From an uncultured Muribaculum sp. (GTDB lineage: Bacteria > Bacteroidota > Bacteroidia > Bacteroidales > Muribaculaceae), in contig CANPDS010000102.1 in NCBI GenBank assembly GCA_947573015.1, positions 1-8,405 on the forward strand: 8,405 bases of DNA, read 5' to 3'. The notes below the pieces were generated by a model. That model was given only the letters and a program-made list of their open reading frames with translations. It did not search any database and was not told where the DNA came from. Positions 1 through 7,293 of the stretch are shown in pieces. Position 1 is the stretch's first letter; each line of letters opens with the position of its first letter. A program made the position numbers and the translations under genes.

Positions 1-2157
1 CTTGTCGCCTGATATATCTGCGATTACACGCAATTCAATCTGCGAATAATCAGCGCTCATGAACACACATCCCGGATCGGCGATAAACGCGCGGCGGATC
101 TCTCGGCCATTTTCCGTGCGGATAGGGATATTCTGCAAGTTGGGATTTGTAGATGAAATGCGTCCAGTAGCAGTAACCGTCTGATTGTAGGTGGTATGTA
201 TCTTTCCTGTCGCCGGATTGATAAGCGCCGGAAGAGCCTCTATGTAGGTAGTAAGGAGTTTACGCAAACCTCGGATGTCCAAAATAAGTCCGACAAGCGG
301 ATGTGCATCGCGATATTTATCAAGAATCTGCTCGGTTGTGGAATAACCTCCGGTCTTAGTGCGTTTTGCCTTAGGATCAAGAGCCAGATGACCGAACAGT
401 ATCTCCCCAACCTGTGAGGGCGAGGCAATGTTGAATTTCGTACCGGCAAGTATATATGCCTCCTCTTCCATGGCATGAAGTTGCGCGGAAAAACGACGTT
501 GCAGTTCTGCGAGCGCATGCACATCGATACGGGCGCCAGTCCACTCCATATCGGCAAGAACGCGTACAAGCGGCAACTCAATCTCATCCATAAGGTGAGC
601 CAATCCATCGGTATTGATACGCTCCATCAACGGCTTGCGCAATCGCAATGTTATATCTGCTACCTCACATATACGCAGCATCTCCTCTCCAGCAGGCAGA
701 GCCTCTCCTTTCTGAGCAAGACGCGAGCCCTCATCATAGTCAAATGTATGATATGAAAGAAAGGCTGCTGCAACACGCGGCAGCGCATGGTTCATCTCCG
801 GCTCAAGAAGATAATGAGCGATACCGGTATCAAAATATCCTGCATGCATATCCACACCTTCACGGCGCAGCAACATAATATCCCGCTTCACATCGTGACT
901 GACAATTGTCACGGACTTATCACCAAACAGCGGAGCGAGGTGCCCAACAATGGAATGCCGCAGAGCAGGATCAGCAGGAAGCGGAATGTAGACAGCCTCT
1001 CCGGATGCAATTGACAAGGCAATGCCAACCCATCGTGAAGTCATATCACATTCTCCAACAGCATAAGAAGCTACCCCAACCATACCGGAGGAAATAGCAC
1101 GCTTTACAAAAGAATCAATCTCAATTGCCGAAGATAACTGCATATACGAAACCTTGGCCTCATCATAACTCTGCGACACCTGCATGGATAAGCCCGCAGA
1201 AGTATTGTCAAAGTCGAACAACGAGCCCATTTCACCCTCTGACGATTGATAAGATACAGTAGCGGAAGCGACGTCTGAGGATACTCCTACAGATAGTTTT
1301 TTTATAAAACTACGGAATTCAAGTTCGGTATATATGCGCGACAAGGTTTCGGTATCAGGCTTAACACGACATAAGGCATCAAGTGAGATATCAACCGGAA
1401 CATCTGTCTTGATCGTGGCAAGTACTTTGGAAAAACGTATCTTATCAGCATTCTCGATAACACGTTTCTGAAGAGCACCCTTCAAATCTGCAGTGTGATC
1501 AAGCAGATTCTCCACACTCCCCCACTCCCCAATAAGTTTTGAAGCAGTCTTCTCACCTACACCAGGACAGCCCGGAATATTGTCGACAGCGTCACCTTCA
1601 AGGGCAAGCAGGTCGATCACCTGCGATGGAGAGTCTATGCCATAACGCCCGCATACTTCTGCCGGACCACGCAACTCCATGTCGGCACCGCGCACCGCAG
1701 GCTTGAGCATGAACACGCGGTCGGTGACGAGCTGTCCGTAATCCTTATCCGGAGTCATCATATAAGTTATGAAGTTTTCCTTCTCGGCAAGACGTGAGAT
1801 AGTTCCGATCACATCATCTGCCTCATAACCTGGTACCTCTACCACCGGAATACCATATGCCCGGATTATATCCTTTATGTATGGTATCGATCTGGTGATA
1901 TCCTCCGGCTGCTTCTCGCGCTGTGCCTTATACTCAGGATACATTTCATGACGGAACGTCGGTCCCGACGGATCAAAACACACAGCAATATGCGTAGGAT
2001 TCTCCTTTGTAAGAACTTGATCAAGGGTATTCACGAAGCCGAATATGGCCGATGTATTCATGCCCTGAGAGGTAACACGCGGAGCACGTATCAGTGCATA
2101 GTAAGCACGATATATAAGCGCATAGGCATCAAGGAGAAAGAGTTTTTTCTCTGTCAT
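1..2157 (-). CDS. polA: DNA polymerase I, 5' part (C-terminus beyond window)
   Basis: Fills gaps and removes primers in DNA replication and repair. The frame is open from ATG at 2157 to the window edge, giving 719 residues; about 200 more are expected. The N-terminal 5'-nuclease domain (about 1-300) is intact: D10 in LLDAYALIYRAYYAL, D62, EADD at 112-115, TPDKD at 135-139, and GDAVDNIPG at 188-196 followed by the helix-hairpin-helix VGEKTA. The middle 3'-5' exonuclease-like domain (about 340-510) keeps its fold signature (FDTGIAHYLL at 442-451) but lacks the usual DxE motif; A363 and Y365 fall there. D426 of motif II remains. Motif III has R495 and V499 where Tyr and Asp are expected. The polymerase domain is normal as far as seen: TATGRISSTNPNLQNIP at 662-678 and motif A DYSQIELR at 703-710 with catalytic D703. 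The gene is transcribed divergently from the polyprenyl synthase. Identification is very secure; loss of proofreading is inference. Confidence 0.97.
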   Translation of the reverse strand, partial: MTEKKLFLLDAYALIYRAYYALIRAPRVTSQGMNTSAIFGFVNTLDQVLTKENPTHIAVCFDPSGPTFRHEMYPEYKAQREKQPEDITRSIPYIKDIIRAYGIPVVEVPGYEADDVIGTISRLAEKENFITYMMTPDKDYGQLVTDRVFMLKPAVRGADMELRGPAEVCGRYGIDSPSQVIDLLALEGDAVDNIPGCPGVGEKTASKLIGEWGSVENLLDHTADLKGALQKRVIENADKIRFSKVLATIKTDVPVDISLDALCRVKPDTETLSRIYTELEFRSFIKKLSVGVSSDVASATVSYQSSEGEMGSLFDFDNTSAGLSMQVSQSYDEAKVSYMQLSSAIEIDSFVKRAISSGMVGVASYAVGECDMTSRWVGIALSIASGEAVYIPLPADPALRHSIVGHLAPLFGDKSVTIVSHDVKRDIMLLRREGVDMHAGYFDTGIAHYLLEPEMNHALPRVAAAFLSYHTFDYDEGSRLAQKGEALPAGEEMLRICEVADITLRLRKPLMERINTDGLAHLMDEIELPLVRVLADMEWTGARIDVHALAELQRRFSAQLHAMEEEAYILAGTKFNIASPSQVGEILFGHLALDPKAKRTKTGGYSTTEQILDKYRDAHPLVGLILDIRGLRKLLTTYIEALPALINPATGKIHTTYNQTVTATGRISSTNPNLQNIPIRTENGREIRRAFIADPGCVFMSADYSQIELRVIADISGDK

Positions 2158-2227
2158 CTGCGAGGTATTTTATAGGCGTTAACTCAATTAATTGCCGATA
2201 AAAGTATAAAGAATTTAAGACTTTTAC

Positions 2228-2235
2228 TAATTTTG
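2228..2235 (+). promoter_or_regulatory. Bacteroidota -7 promoter element for the polyprenyl synthase gene
   Basis: TAATTTTG is an exact match to TAnnTTTG, the -7 element of the Bacteroidota primary sigma factor. No convincing -33 TTTG is seen at the usual distance. Transcription would begin near 2239-2241, leaving a leader of about a dozen bases before ATG 2253. The box overlaps the upstream in-frame GTG at 2235, so that GTG would not be on the mRNA. This argues for the ATG as the start. Confidence 0.42.
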
Positions 2236-2252
2236 TGCCACAATTTGCCGCA

Positions 2253-3230
2253 ATGACCGCATTCGAAGATATTTTACATACCATCGCTCCCGAGCTTAAG
2301 GAGCTGAATGAGCGCATGCTGTGCGCTCTCCACACCTCCAATCCACTCATGAACGACATTGTGAGCAACTATCTTGCCACCAAAGGAAAGCAGATACGCC
2401 CGGTAATGGTGTTGCTCAGTGCAAAATTATTCGGCGGAATAAACGCCACTGCAATGCATGGGGCAGCGGCCATAGAAATGCTGCACAACGCTTCTCTGAT
2501 ACATGATGATGTAGTTGATGAAACTCCATTGCGCCGTGGACAGCCAACCATCAACGCGATCTGGGACAACCATATTGCAGTACTTGTAGGCGACTTCTTT
2601 GTCAGCATGTCGCTTCAGGAAGCCCTGCTCACAGACAATCTCGATATGATAAGCACCATCGGTGCCCTCGGACGACAACTCTCACTGGGAGAAATCGACC
2701 AGATAAACAAAGCTCGCAACCACCATTTTGAAGAAGATGCTTATCTTGAGGTTATTGACAACAAGACAGCATCTTTATTTGTGGCATGCGTGCGTATGGG
2801 AGCATTGGCAACCAACGCTCCAAAGGATCAGACAGAGCGCATGGAAAGATTCGGACGCCTCATCGGATTGGCATTCCAGATACGTGACGATATATTCGAC
2901 TATTTTTCCGACAGCAGTGAGCTTGGCAAGCCTACAGGCAATGACTTGCGTGAGGGAAAAGTGACACTCCCGTTACTGTATGCCCTACACCGTCAGGACA
3001 TGCCCGATAGCAAGGAAATGAATGAACTTGTGCGCCGCGATGAACTCACACCATCAGAGATCGAACGTCTGATTGATTATGCAAAACGCGCCGGAGGTAT
3101 TGATTATGCTTACGGACGCATGCAGAAACTTCGTGATGAAGCAGCAGAAATAATCAGCGAATTCCCTGACACTCCCACACGGAGTGCCTTTATGGATATA
3201 TTCGACTATATCATACACCGCACATATTGA
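2253..3230 (+). CDS. Long-chain trans-polyprenyl diphosphate synthase (octaprenyl-type)
   Basis: Condenses isopentenyl diphosphate onto an allylic primer to make a long all-trans polyprenyl diphosphate, most likely the menaquinone side chain. The 325-residue length is normal for the family. Visible motifs: GKQIRP at 45-50 (IPP binding), first aspartate-rich motif DDVVD at 85-89 followed by LRRGQPT, GDFF at 113-116, KTASL at 171-175, and second aspartate-rich motif RDDIFDYF at 211-218 with GKPTGNDLREGKVTLPLL after it. The residue five places before the first motif is small (A80), as in E. coli IspB, which fits a long product rather than farnesyl or geranylgeranyl; exact chain length cannot be read. 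ATG 2253 was chosen over an in-frame GTG at 2235 because the GTG lies inside the putative -7 box. It stands alone: divergent from polA and convergent with the LuxR gene 33 bases downstream. Confidence 0.93.
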   Translation: MTAFEDILHTIAPELKELNERMLCALHTSNPLMNDIVSNYLATKGKQIRPVMVLLSAKLFGGINATAMHGAAAIEMLHNASLIHDDVVDETPLRRGQPTINAIWDNHIAVLVGDFFVSMSLQEALLTDNLDMISTIGALGRQLSLGEIDQINKARNHHFEEDAYLEVIDNKTASLFVACVRMGALATNAPKDQTERMERFGRLIGLAFQIRDDIFDYFSDSSELGKPTGNDLREGKVTLPLLYALHRQDMPDSKEMNELVRRDELTPSEIERLIDYAKRAGGIDYAYGRMQKLRDEAAEIISEFPDTPTRSAFMDIFDYIIHRTY

Positions 3231-3263
3231 TAATATGTAAAAAATCTCAATAAAAGTTCTTGG

Positions 3264-3788
3264 TTAGAGATAACCGTTCATCATGGCATATACACTAAGA
3301 CCAGAAGCAGAACGGATACCAAGTTTGGAGGTGATATTCTTGCGATGTGACAATACCGTATTTATGCTTATTCCGAGAGCATCGGCAATCTCCTTGTTAA
3401 GGTGGCCGAGAGCTATATGACGCAATACCTCCACCTCGCGCTGCGACAATCCTGGTGCGCTCTGTTCCACAACAACCGCACTCATATCATCCAACCGACC
3501 ACGCAACTCCTCAACAAGATCACCCTCGCTCTGATTCATGGCAAACATACCAGGTTGTGAGCCAATGACGACAATACGGGATCTACGGGGTATAAAGAAG
3601 TCGCCTACTGAGTAATATACCTCTGAATCGACAATATAAATTGTTGATGGAGTCTCCTCATCATCAAGTTCCGGCAATATATCTTTTCCGGGCCGCAAAA
3701 TAACCGTATCAATATCAAAATATTGGTTTAGTATCCCCCTCAGCCCCAAAGCACGTGGCGTATCGGATGTTATAATGACTGCCTTCAT
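3264..3788 (-). CDS. Small LuxR/GerE-type transcriptional regulator with degenerate receiver-like N-terminus
   Basis: A 174-residue DNA-binding protein. The C-terminal part (about 113-174) is a clear LuxR/GerE helix-turn-helix: LSQREVEVLRHIALGHLNKEIADALGIS, then the recognition helix INTVLSHRKNITSKLGIRS. The N-terminal 105 residues have the alpha/beta pattern of a receiver (strands at 2-7, 49-53 and 71-76) but are shorter than usual. D54 in IYIVDSE sits where a phospho-acceptor would be. Only one acid (D9) is present at the end of strand 1, and I cannot find the conserved Thr/Ser and Lys in a typical setting, so phosphorylation is doubtful. It is the last gene of the minus-strand cluster, 15 bases after the hemerythrin-like gene, which suggests the two work together. 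The target genes and signal cannot be read from the sequence. Confidence 0.85.
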   Translation of the reverse strand: MKAVIITSDTPRALGLRGILNQYFDIDTVILRPGKDILPELDDEETPSTIYIVDSEVYYSVGDFFIPRRSRIVVIGSQPGMFAMNQSEGDLVEELRGRLDDMSAVVVEQSAPGLSQREVEVLRHIALGHLNKEIADALGISINTVLSHRKNITSKLGIRSASGLSVYAMMNGYL

Positions 3789-3803
3789 CTTATATGGCCG
3801 TCA

Positions 3804-4484
3804 TTATAGTGATGAAGATTCTTGCCCGGCCAACAACGGCAACATGATGCGCTGACGCAGACGATTGTTCTGACGCAGATCTTTTTCAAGCGCTCCCACT
3901 GCTACAATCACGGCATAGAGCAAATTAGTATCCATATCACCGTTGACCAGATTTACCAACATGCTACGCAGATCAGCGACCTCGCTCCAGCAATCAGACA
4001 TCACCTCAGCATGAGCGGCCACTATCCGATATGCCTCATCACGTTCGCTGGATGTTAGCGCCGGTATTACCGTTGAAAGCTCTATTTCAAGAGCTCGGTC
4101 AAGGGTAGTGAGCATATTGCCAGCCATCGAGTGCATCATAGGCATATTGCTTTCGCCGGTAACTGTAGTCATGAGGCGAGCGAAATGCGCACGCACATTC
4201 TGCATGAGTGTCGTCCGGCAATCATTATCCGCTTTAGCAAGATAGCCTGCGATTTCCCCCACTCCACAGTTCATTAGGAGATTCTCCGGGAAATACCCCT
4301 CGTTGACAAGTGTATTGAGCAGGGCGAGCACGAAATTACAATCAAGCGCGTGGGCCATACAAATCTGTTCGACAGTAGCATTATTCACCCCCAACCTTAT
4401 GCCAAACCGGTTAATGACCGGTATGACCGAAGGTTCCTGAAGGATTACCGATGCAAGTGATGTGTTTCTCCGGATAAGAGTCAT
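3804..4484 (-). CDS. ScdA_N/hemerythrin-like protein lacking most metal ligands
   Basis: A 226-residue, mostly helical, probably cytoplasmic protein. Residues about 6-62 resemble the ScdA_N (DUF542) domain of iron-sulfur repair proteins: LASVILQEPSVIPVINRFGI, then TVEQICMAHALD. The Cys pair of true ScdA/RIC proteins is absent (FGIRLGVNNAT). The rest has the layout of Bacteroidota hemerythrin-domain proteins, but expected ligands look replaced: YLAKAD where an H is usual, RALEIE in place of an HMxYEE-type helix, and LEKDLRQNNRLRQ in place of the last His/Glu helix. H158 may be one retained ligand. I set the start at ATG 4484, just before the domain. The frame stays open to a TTG at 4577, but that extension overlaps the end of the cyclo-ligase gene and adds no recognised sequence. 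It lies 15 bases before the LuxR gene. The family assignment is from memory of homologues; function is unknown. Confidence 0.62.
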   Translation of the reverse strand: MTLIRRNTSLASVILQEPSVIPVINRFGIRLGVNNATVEQICMAHALDCNFVLALLNTLVNEGYFPENLLMNCGVGEIAGYLAKADNDCRTTLMQNVRAHFARLMTTVTGESNMPMMHSMAGNMLTTLDRALEIELSTVIPALTSSERDEAYRIVAAHAEVMSDCWSEVADLRSMLVNLVNGDMDTNLLYAVIVAVGALEKDLRQNNRLRQRIMLPLLAGQESSSL

Positions 4485-4527
4485 GCGCGTTGTCTTTGAT
4501 TGTGATAATGAAATATGACTGCCATTG

Positions 4528-5088
4528 TTACCGTCGACGGCGATGTGGGATACGGATAATCTCATGTTCGGTGACAATGAGATCCATCACGACATCATGA
4601 GGCTCGGCATCAATCTCATCCACAAGCTGAAAATCATATCCTACCCCAATTTTAGTAGCTCTTGTTGATGCAAGCAATCGGTCATAATAGCCCTTACCCC
4701 TCCCGACACGATTACCGTGCCGATCATAAGCAATACCGGGCACTACGATAAGTTCAATCTCGGAAATATCAGTCACATCATCGCCTTCAGGCTCTTCGAT
4801 GTGAAAAGCCCCGAGACTCAAAGTGCTACGGTTGTACGGAAGAATATCAAGATTTACCCCGTTGACACGCGGAAGGAAGAAATGCTTACGGTCATGCCAT
4901 TTCTCGATGAATGCGTGGGTAGAAAGTTCATCGGGCAAAGAATGATAGAGCAATATATTATCGGCCATCATGAAGGCCACTGAATTTTCAAGCACGGCAA
5001 ACACTGAATCAGCAGCCAAACGACGTTCGGCATCTGTCAGCATGGCCTTACGGGCCTTGACATGGCTGCGTATGTCTTCCTTTCTCAT
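4528..5088 (-). CDS. 5-formyltetrahydrofolate cyclo-ligase
   Basis: Converts 5-formyl-THF to 5,10-methenyl-THF using ATP, returning this inert folate to the one-carbon pool (also called methenyl-THF synthetase). The length of 186 residues is usual for the family. The signature is complete: VPGIAYDRHGNRVGRGKGYYDRLL at about 116-139, with the glycine/basic loop that binds ATP phosphate. Before it are the substrate-side segments LYHSLPDEL at 47-55 and FFLPRV at 70-75, and a late helix begins near GVGYDFQLV at 148-156. ATG 5088 was chosen, leaving 2 bases after the stop of the S41 peptidase gene. A TTG two codons upstream would instead overlap that stop. The tight spacing indicates co-transcription and probably coupled translation. 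The C-terminus ends in a basic run, PHRRRR. The E. coli counterpart is ygfA, also called fau; I leave the symbol blank because naming differs between groups. Confidence 0.93.
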   Translation of the reverse strand: MRKEDIRSHVKARKAMLTDAERRLAADSVFAVLENSVAFMMADNILLYHSLPDELSTHAFIEKWHDRKHFFLPRVNGVNLDILPYNRSTLSLGAFHIEEPEGDDVTDISEIELIVVPGIAYDRHGNRVGRGKGYYDRLLASTRATKIGVGYDFQLVDEIDAEPHDVVMDLIVTEHEIIRIPHRRRR

Positions 5089-5090
5089 TG

Positions 5091-6761
5091 TCAATTAATT
5101 TGTGGTTCCTCAGCCTCACTTGCAGTGGCAGCATCCGGCATCTGCATCATTACCGGCACTATAGCATGTCCTTCCCGCAATTCGCGCAAGGCACGTTGCA
5201 CAGTAGTGTCGTCAGTATTGACAACCTGGTAGTAGGTTTCGCGTCCGAGGGTGTCACTGGCAATCAGGGCTTTTAGATAATTAACAATCAAGCGCTGGGA
5301 AATGTTGATATAATACCAACGTGCAGGGATACCATTGGAAGAAGCAAACGAGACAAATTGCCCCAAAAGCTCATCGTCAGGAGGAAGAAGCCGCAACATG
5401 GCATCAAGAGACTTAGCCTTGGTGAGCGCATCACGATTGCGATCGGCAAATTGGAAAGCAAATTTCTGAAGTAAGCCGGCATTGAGCACATTAATATAGT
5501 AGCTCGAGATGCCAACAGTGTCATTCGGAACAAAAACATCGGGCATGATGCCACCCCCACCATAAACCTTACGTCCACCGATTGTATGGAATTCAAGATC
5601 AGTGTTCAGATGAATACTGTCGGACGCAAAGAATTCGCCATGTTCATAGCGGTTGAGAATTTCCTGTTCATATGCCGAACGTTCACCGAGACGATAGTCT
5701 TTCTGAATGCATCGTCCGGATGGTGTGTAGTAACGCTGGACTGTGAGGCGCAAAGCACTGCTGTCGGGGAGCGTGACCTGACGTTGCACAAGCCCCTTAC
5801 CGAAACTGCGTCGCCCTACAATCAGGGCACGATCATTATCCTGCATCGCTCCAGCAAATATCTCGCTGGCTGATGCAGAGTACTCATCAAGCAATACCAC
5901 CAAACCGGCATTCTGAAATGATCCGTTGCCATCACTGGCAATAGCTGTATTCTCACTATAATGACGACCACGGGTCTCTACGATAGGAGCTGAGACTGGA
6001 AGGAATTCATTAGCCATCATTATAGCCATCTCAAGATACCCGCCACCATTACCGCGAAGATCCACTACAAACTGAGTAGCGCCTTTTCCTGTAAGGCGTG
6101 CCAAAGATGAAAGAAACTCATCATATGTGGTACGGCCAAATTTATTAACCTTTATATATCCGGTAATCGAATCAATCATGTAGGCCGCATCGACGGAATT
6201 GACAGGAATATCGCCTCGCGTCACCTCAAAATTAAGCAACTTCTTACTTGTGGATCTCCGGACACCAAGTTTCACCACACTGCCTTTATCGCCGCGCAGT
6301 CTCTTGACAATCTCAGTATTAGGAATACCCATTCCGGCAACTACCGAATCATTAATGGTAACGATGCGGTCGCCCGGAAACAGTCCGGCTTTTTCTGACG
6401 GGCCACCAGGTATCACCTCATTGACGGTAATGGTGTCGGTAAACATTGTGAATGATATGCCGATACCACTGAATGAGCCTTCGAGCTCATCGTTTACAGC
6501 TTTCAGATCCTCTGCAGGGATATAATTTGAATGCGGATCGAGATTGGCAAGCAGATCAGGAAGAGTCAGCTCAATCAATGAGTCTACATCAACCGGGTCT
6601 ACATAGTCATTGGAGATAAGAGAAAGAATATCAGCAAGTTTTTTTTGTCCGGGAGATAGATAAAAACGGCTGTTGAAAAATACACCAACGACAATGCCCG
6701 CAGCCAATGAGACTGAAATAATAAGTGGCAACCACGCCAGTGGTCTGTTTATACGCTTCAT
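5091..6761 (-). CDS. S41 family C-terminal processing peptidase with PDZ domain
   Basis: A CtpA/Prc-type serine endopeptidase acting in the periplasm, probably on envelope or lipoprotein substrates. It has 556 residues. A short basic N-terminus and a hydrophobic segment at about 11-29 act as signal anchor. An N-terminal helical segment follows (36-92, with DPHSNYIPAEDL). The PDZ domain runs about 93-180 (GSFSGIGISF, then GGPSEKAGLFPGDRIVTINDS). The S41 core covers about 190-410: VDLRGNGGGYLEMAI at 233-247, the nucleophile in YSASASEIFAGAMQD (S297), and FGKGLVQ with K322 and Q326. The S297-K322-Q326 spacing equals that of CtpB-type enzymes, so it should be active. GGRKVYGGGGIMPDV at 395-409 closes the core. 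A C-terminal extension of about 140 residues of unclear role follows, common in Bacteroidota members. It sits 51 bases after the dCMP deaminase gene and 2 bases before the cyclo-ligase gene. Confidence 0.95.
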   Translation of the reverse strand: MKRINRPLAWLPLIISVSLAAGIVVGVFFNSRFYLSPGQKKLADILSLISNDYVDPVDVDSLIELTLPDLLANLDPHSNYIPAEDLKAVNDELEGSFSGIGISFTMFTDTITVNEVIPGGPSEKAGLFPGDRIVTINDSVVAGMGIPNTEIVKRLRGDKGSVVKLGVRRSTSKKLLNFEVTRGDIPVNSVDAAYMIDSITGYIKVNKFGRTTYDEFLSSLARLTGKGATQFVVDLRGNGGGYLEMAIMMANEFLPVSAPIVETRGRHYSENTAIASDGNGSFQNAGLVVLLDEYSASASEIFAGAMQDNDRALIVGRRSFGKGLVQRQVTLPDSSALRLTVQRYYTPSGRCIQKDYRLGERSAYEQEILNRYEHGEFFASDSIHLNTDLEFHTIGGRKVYGGGGIMPDVFVPNDTVGISSYYINVLNAGLLQKFAFQFADRNRDALTKAKSLDAMLRLLPPDDELLGQFVSFASSNGIPARWYYINISQRLIVNYLKALIASDTLGRETYYQVVNTDDTTVQRALRELREGHAIVPVMMQMPDAATASEAEEPQIN

Positions 6762-6812
6762 TGTATAAGTCTGTGAATCAGAAGAGGGAGGCTAAATATA
6801 TAAAGATAGGAA

Positions 6813-7247
6813 TTAATCAATGTCAGAAAGATGGATACACTCAATGCCGGCATTGCGCAGTAGATCAAGGCCATCAGCAAGCCTGTAAAGTTCATTGAAT
6901 ACAACCCTTTTAATCCCTGCCTGAATAATGAGTTTGCTACATTCCATACAGGGCGAGGCTGTGACATATAAAGTAGATCCATCGCTTGAGTTACTACTAC
7001 GCGCCACTTTTGTTATAGCATTAGCCTCCGCATGTAGTACATATGGCTTTGTAGAACCATCTTCATCCTCACACACATTGGCAAATCCGGCAGGCGTACC
7101 ATTATACCCGTCAGATATGATCATCTGGTCTTTAACAAGAATAGCACCCACCTGCCGACGTCGGCAATAGGAATTCTCGGCCCATATCCGGGCCATGCGC
7201 AGATAGCGCTTGTCAAGCACAAGTTGTTTCCCAGTCTGTTCAGTCAT
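6813..7247 (-). CDS. dCMP deaminase (cytidine/deoxycytidylate deaminase family, ComEB-like)
   Basis: Deaminates dCMP to dUMP, supplying thymidylate synthase. It is a zinc enzyme of the cytoplasm. From ATG 7247 it has 144 residues. The zinc site is complete: HAEAN at 72-76 (H72 ligand, E74 proton shuttle) and PCMEC at 99-103 (C100 and C103). Other family landmarks are RMARIWAENSYCRRRQVGAILVKD at 17-40, SDGYNGTPAGF at 45-55 and LIIQAGIKRVVF at 106-117. ATG 7247 matches the start of Bacteroidota homologues as I recall them (MTEQTGKQLVLDKRYLRMA). In-frame ATGs at 7256 and 7268 are possible, adding 3 or 7 residues. It is the first gene of the minus-strand cluster, with a good -7 box about 50 bases upstream. 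dCMP deaminase against other family members such as guanine deaminase rests on overall similarity. Confidence 0.93.
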   Translation of the reverse strand: MTEQTGKQLVLDKRYLRMARIWAENSYCRRRQVGAILVKDQMIISDGYNGTPAGFANVCEDEDGSTKPYVLHAEANAITKVARSSNSSDGSTLYVTASPCMECSKLIIQAGIKRVVFNELYRLADGLDLLRNAGIECIHLSDID

Positions 7248-7282
7248 TTGTGACATGCATGCGGTCATTACATTAAATTTTT

Positions 7283-7292
7283 ACGCATGCGT
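7283..7292. repeat. Perfect 10-bp palindrome ACGCATGCGT at the predicted transcription start
   Basis: ACGCATGCGT is its own reverse complement. It lies directly downstream of the -7 box of the dCMP deaminase gene, overlapping the expected transcription start. Its core GCATGCG recurs at 7257-7263, 28 bases away, at the start of the gene. It could be an operator for a dimeric regulator, but a chance palindrome is also possible. Confidence 0.3.
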
Positions 7293-7293
7293 G

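Noticed and set aside
240..1097. Open frames of 60-120 codons on both strands within 196-1097
   Set aside because: They overlap the polA frame, which shows family motifs throughout, and their translations resemble no protein family. They are frame shadows.
2235..2252. GTG start adding six residues to the polyprenyl synthase
   Set aside because: The GTG is inside the putative -7 box, and the extra residues (MPQFAA) add no recognised family sequence. ATG 2253 is a better start.
3262..3275. GGTTA-GAGA-TAACC hairpin at the end of the LuxR gene as a terminator
   Set aside because: The stem is only 5 bp, lies within the coding end of the gene, and has no immediate T-run on either strand. The TTTT beyond it is interrupted.
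4485..4577. 31-residue N-terminal extension of the hemerythrin-like protein from a TTG at 4577 or an ATG at 4565
   Set aside because: It overlaps the 3' end of the cyclo-ligase gene by about 40-50 bases and shows no domain similarity. The ScdA_N-like domain starts right after ATG 4484.
6199..6525. 108-codon plus-strand frame inside the S41 peptidase gene
   Set aside because: It lies antisense to the PDZ-coding part of a clear gene and has no recognisable domain. It reflects codon bias of the real gene.
6762..6812. Internal promoter before the S41 peptidase gene (TATCTTTA on the minus strand)
   Set aside because: It is one base off the -7 consensus, has no -33 support, and lies in a short gap within an apparent operon.
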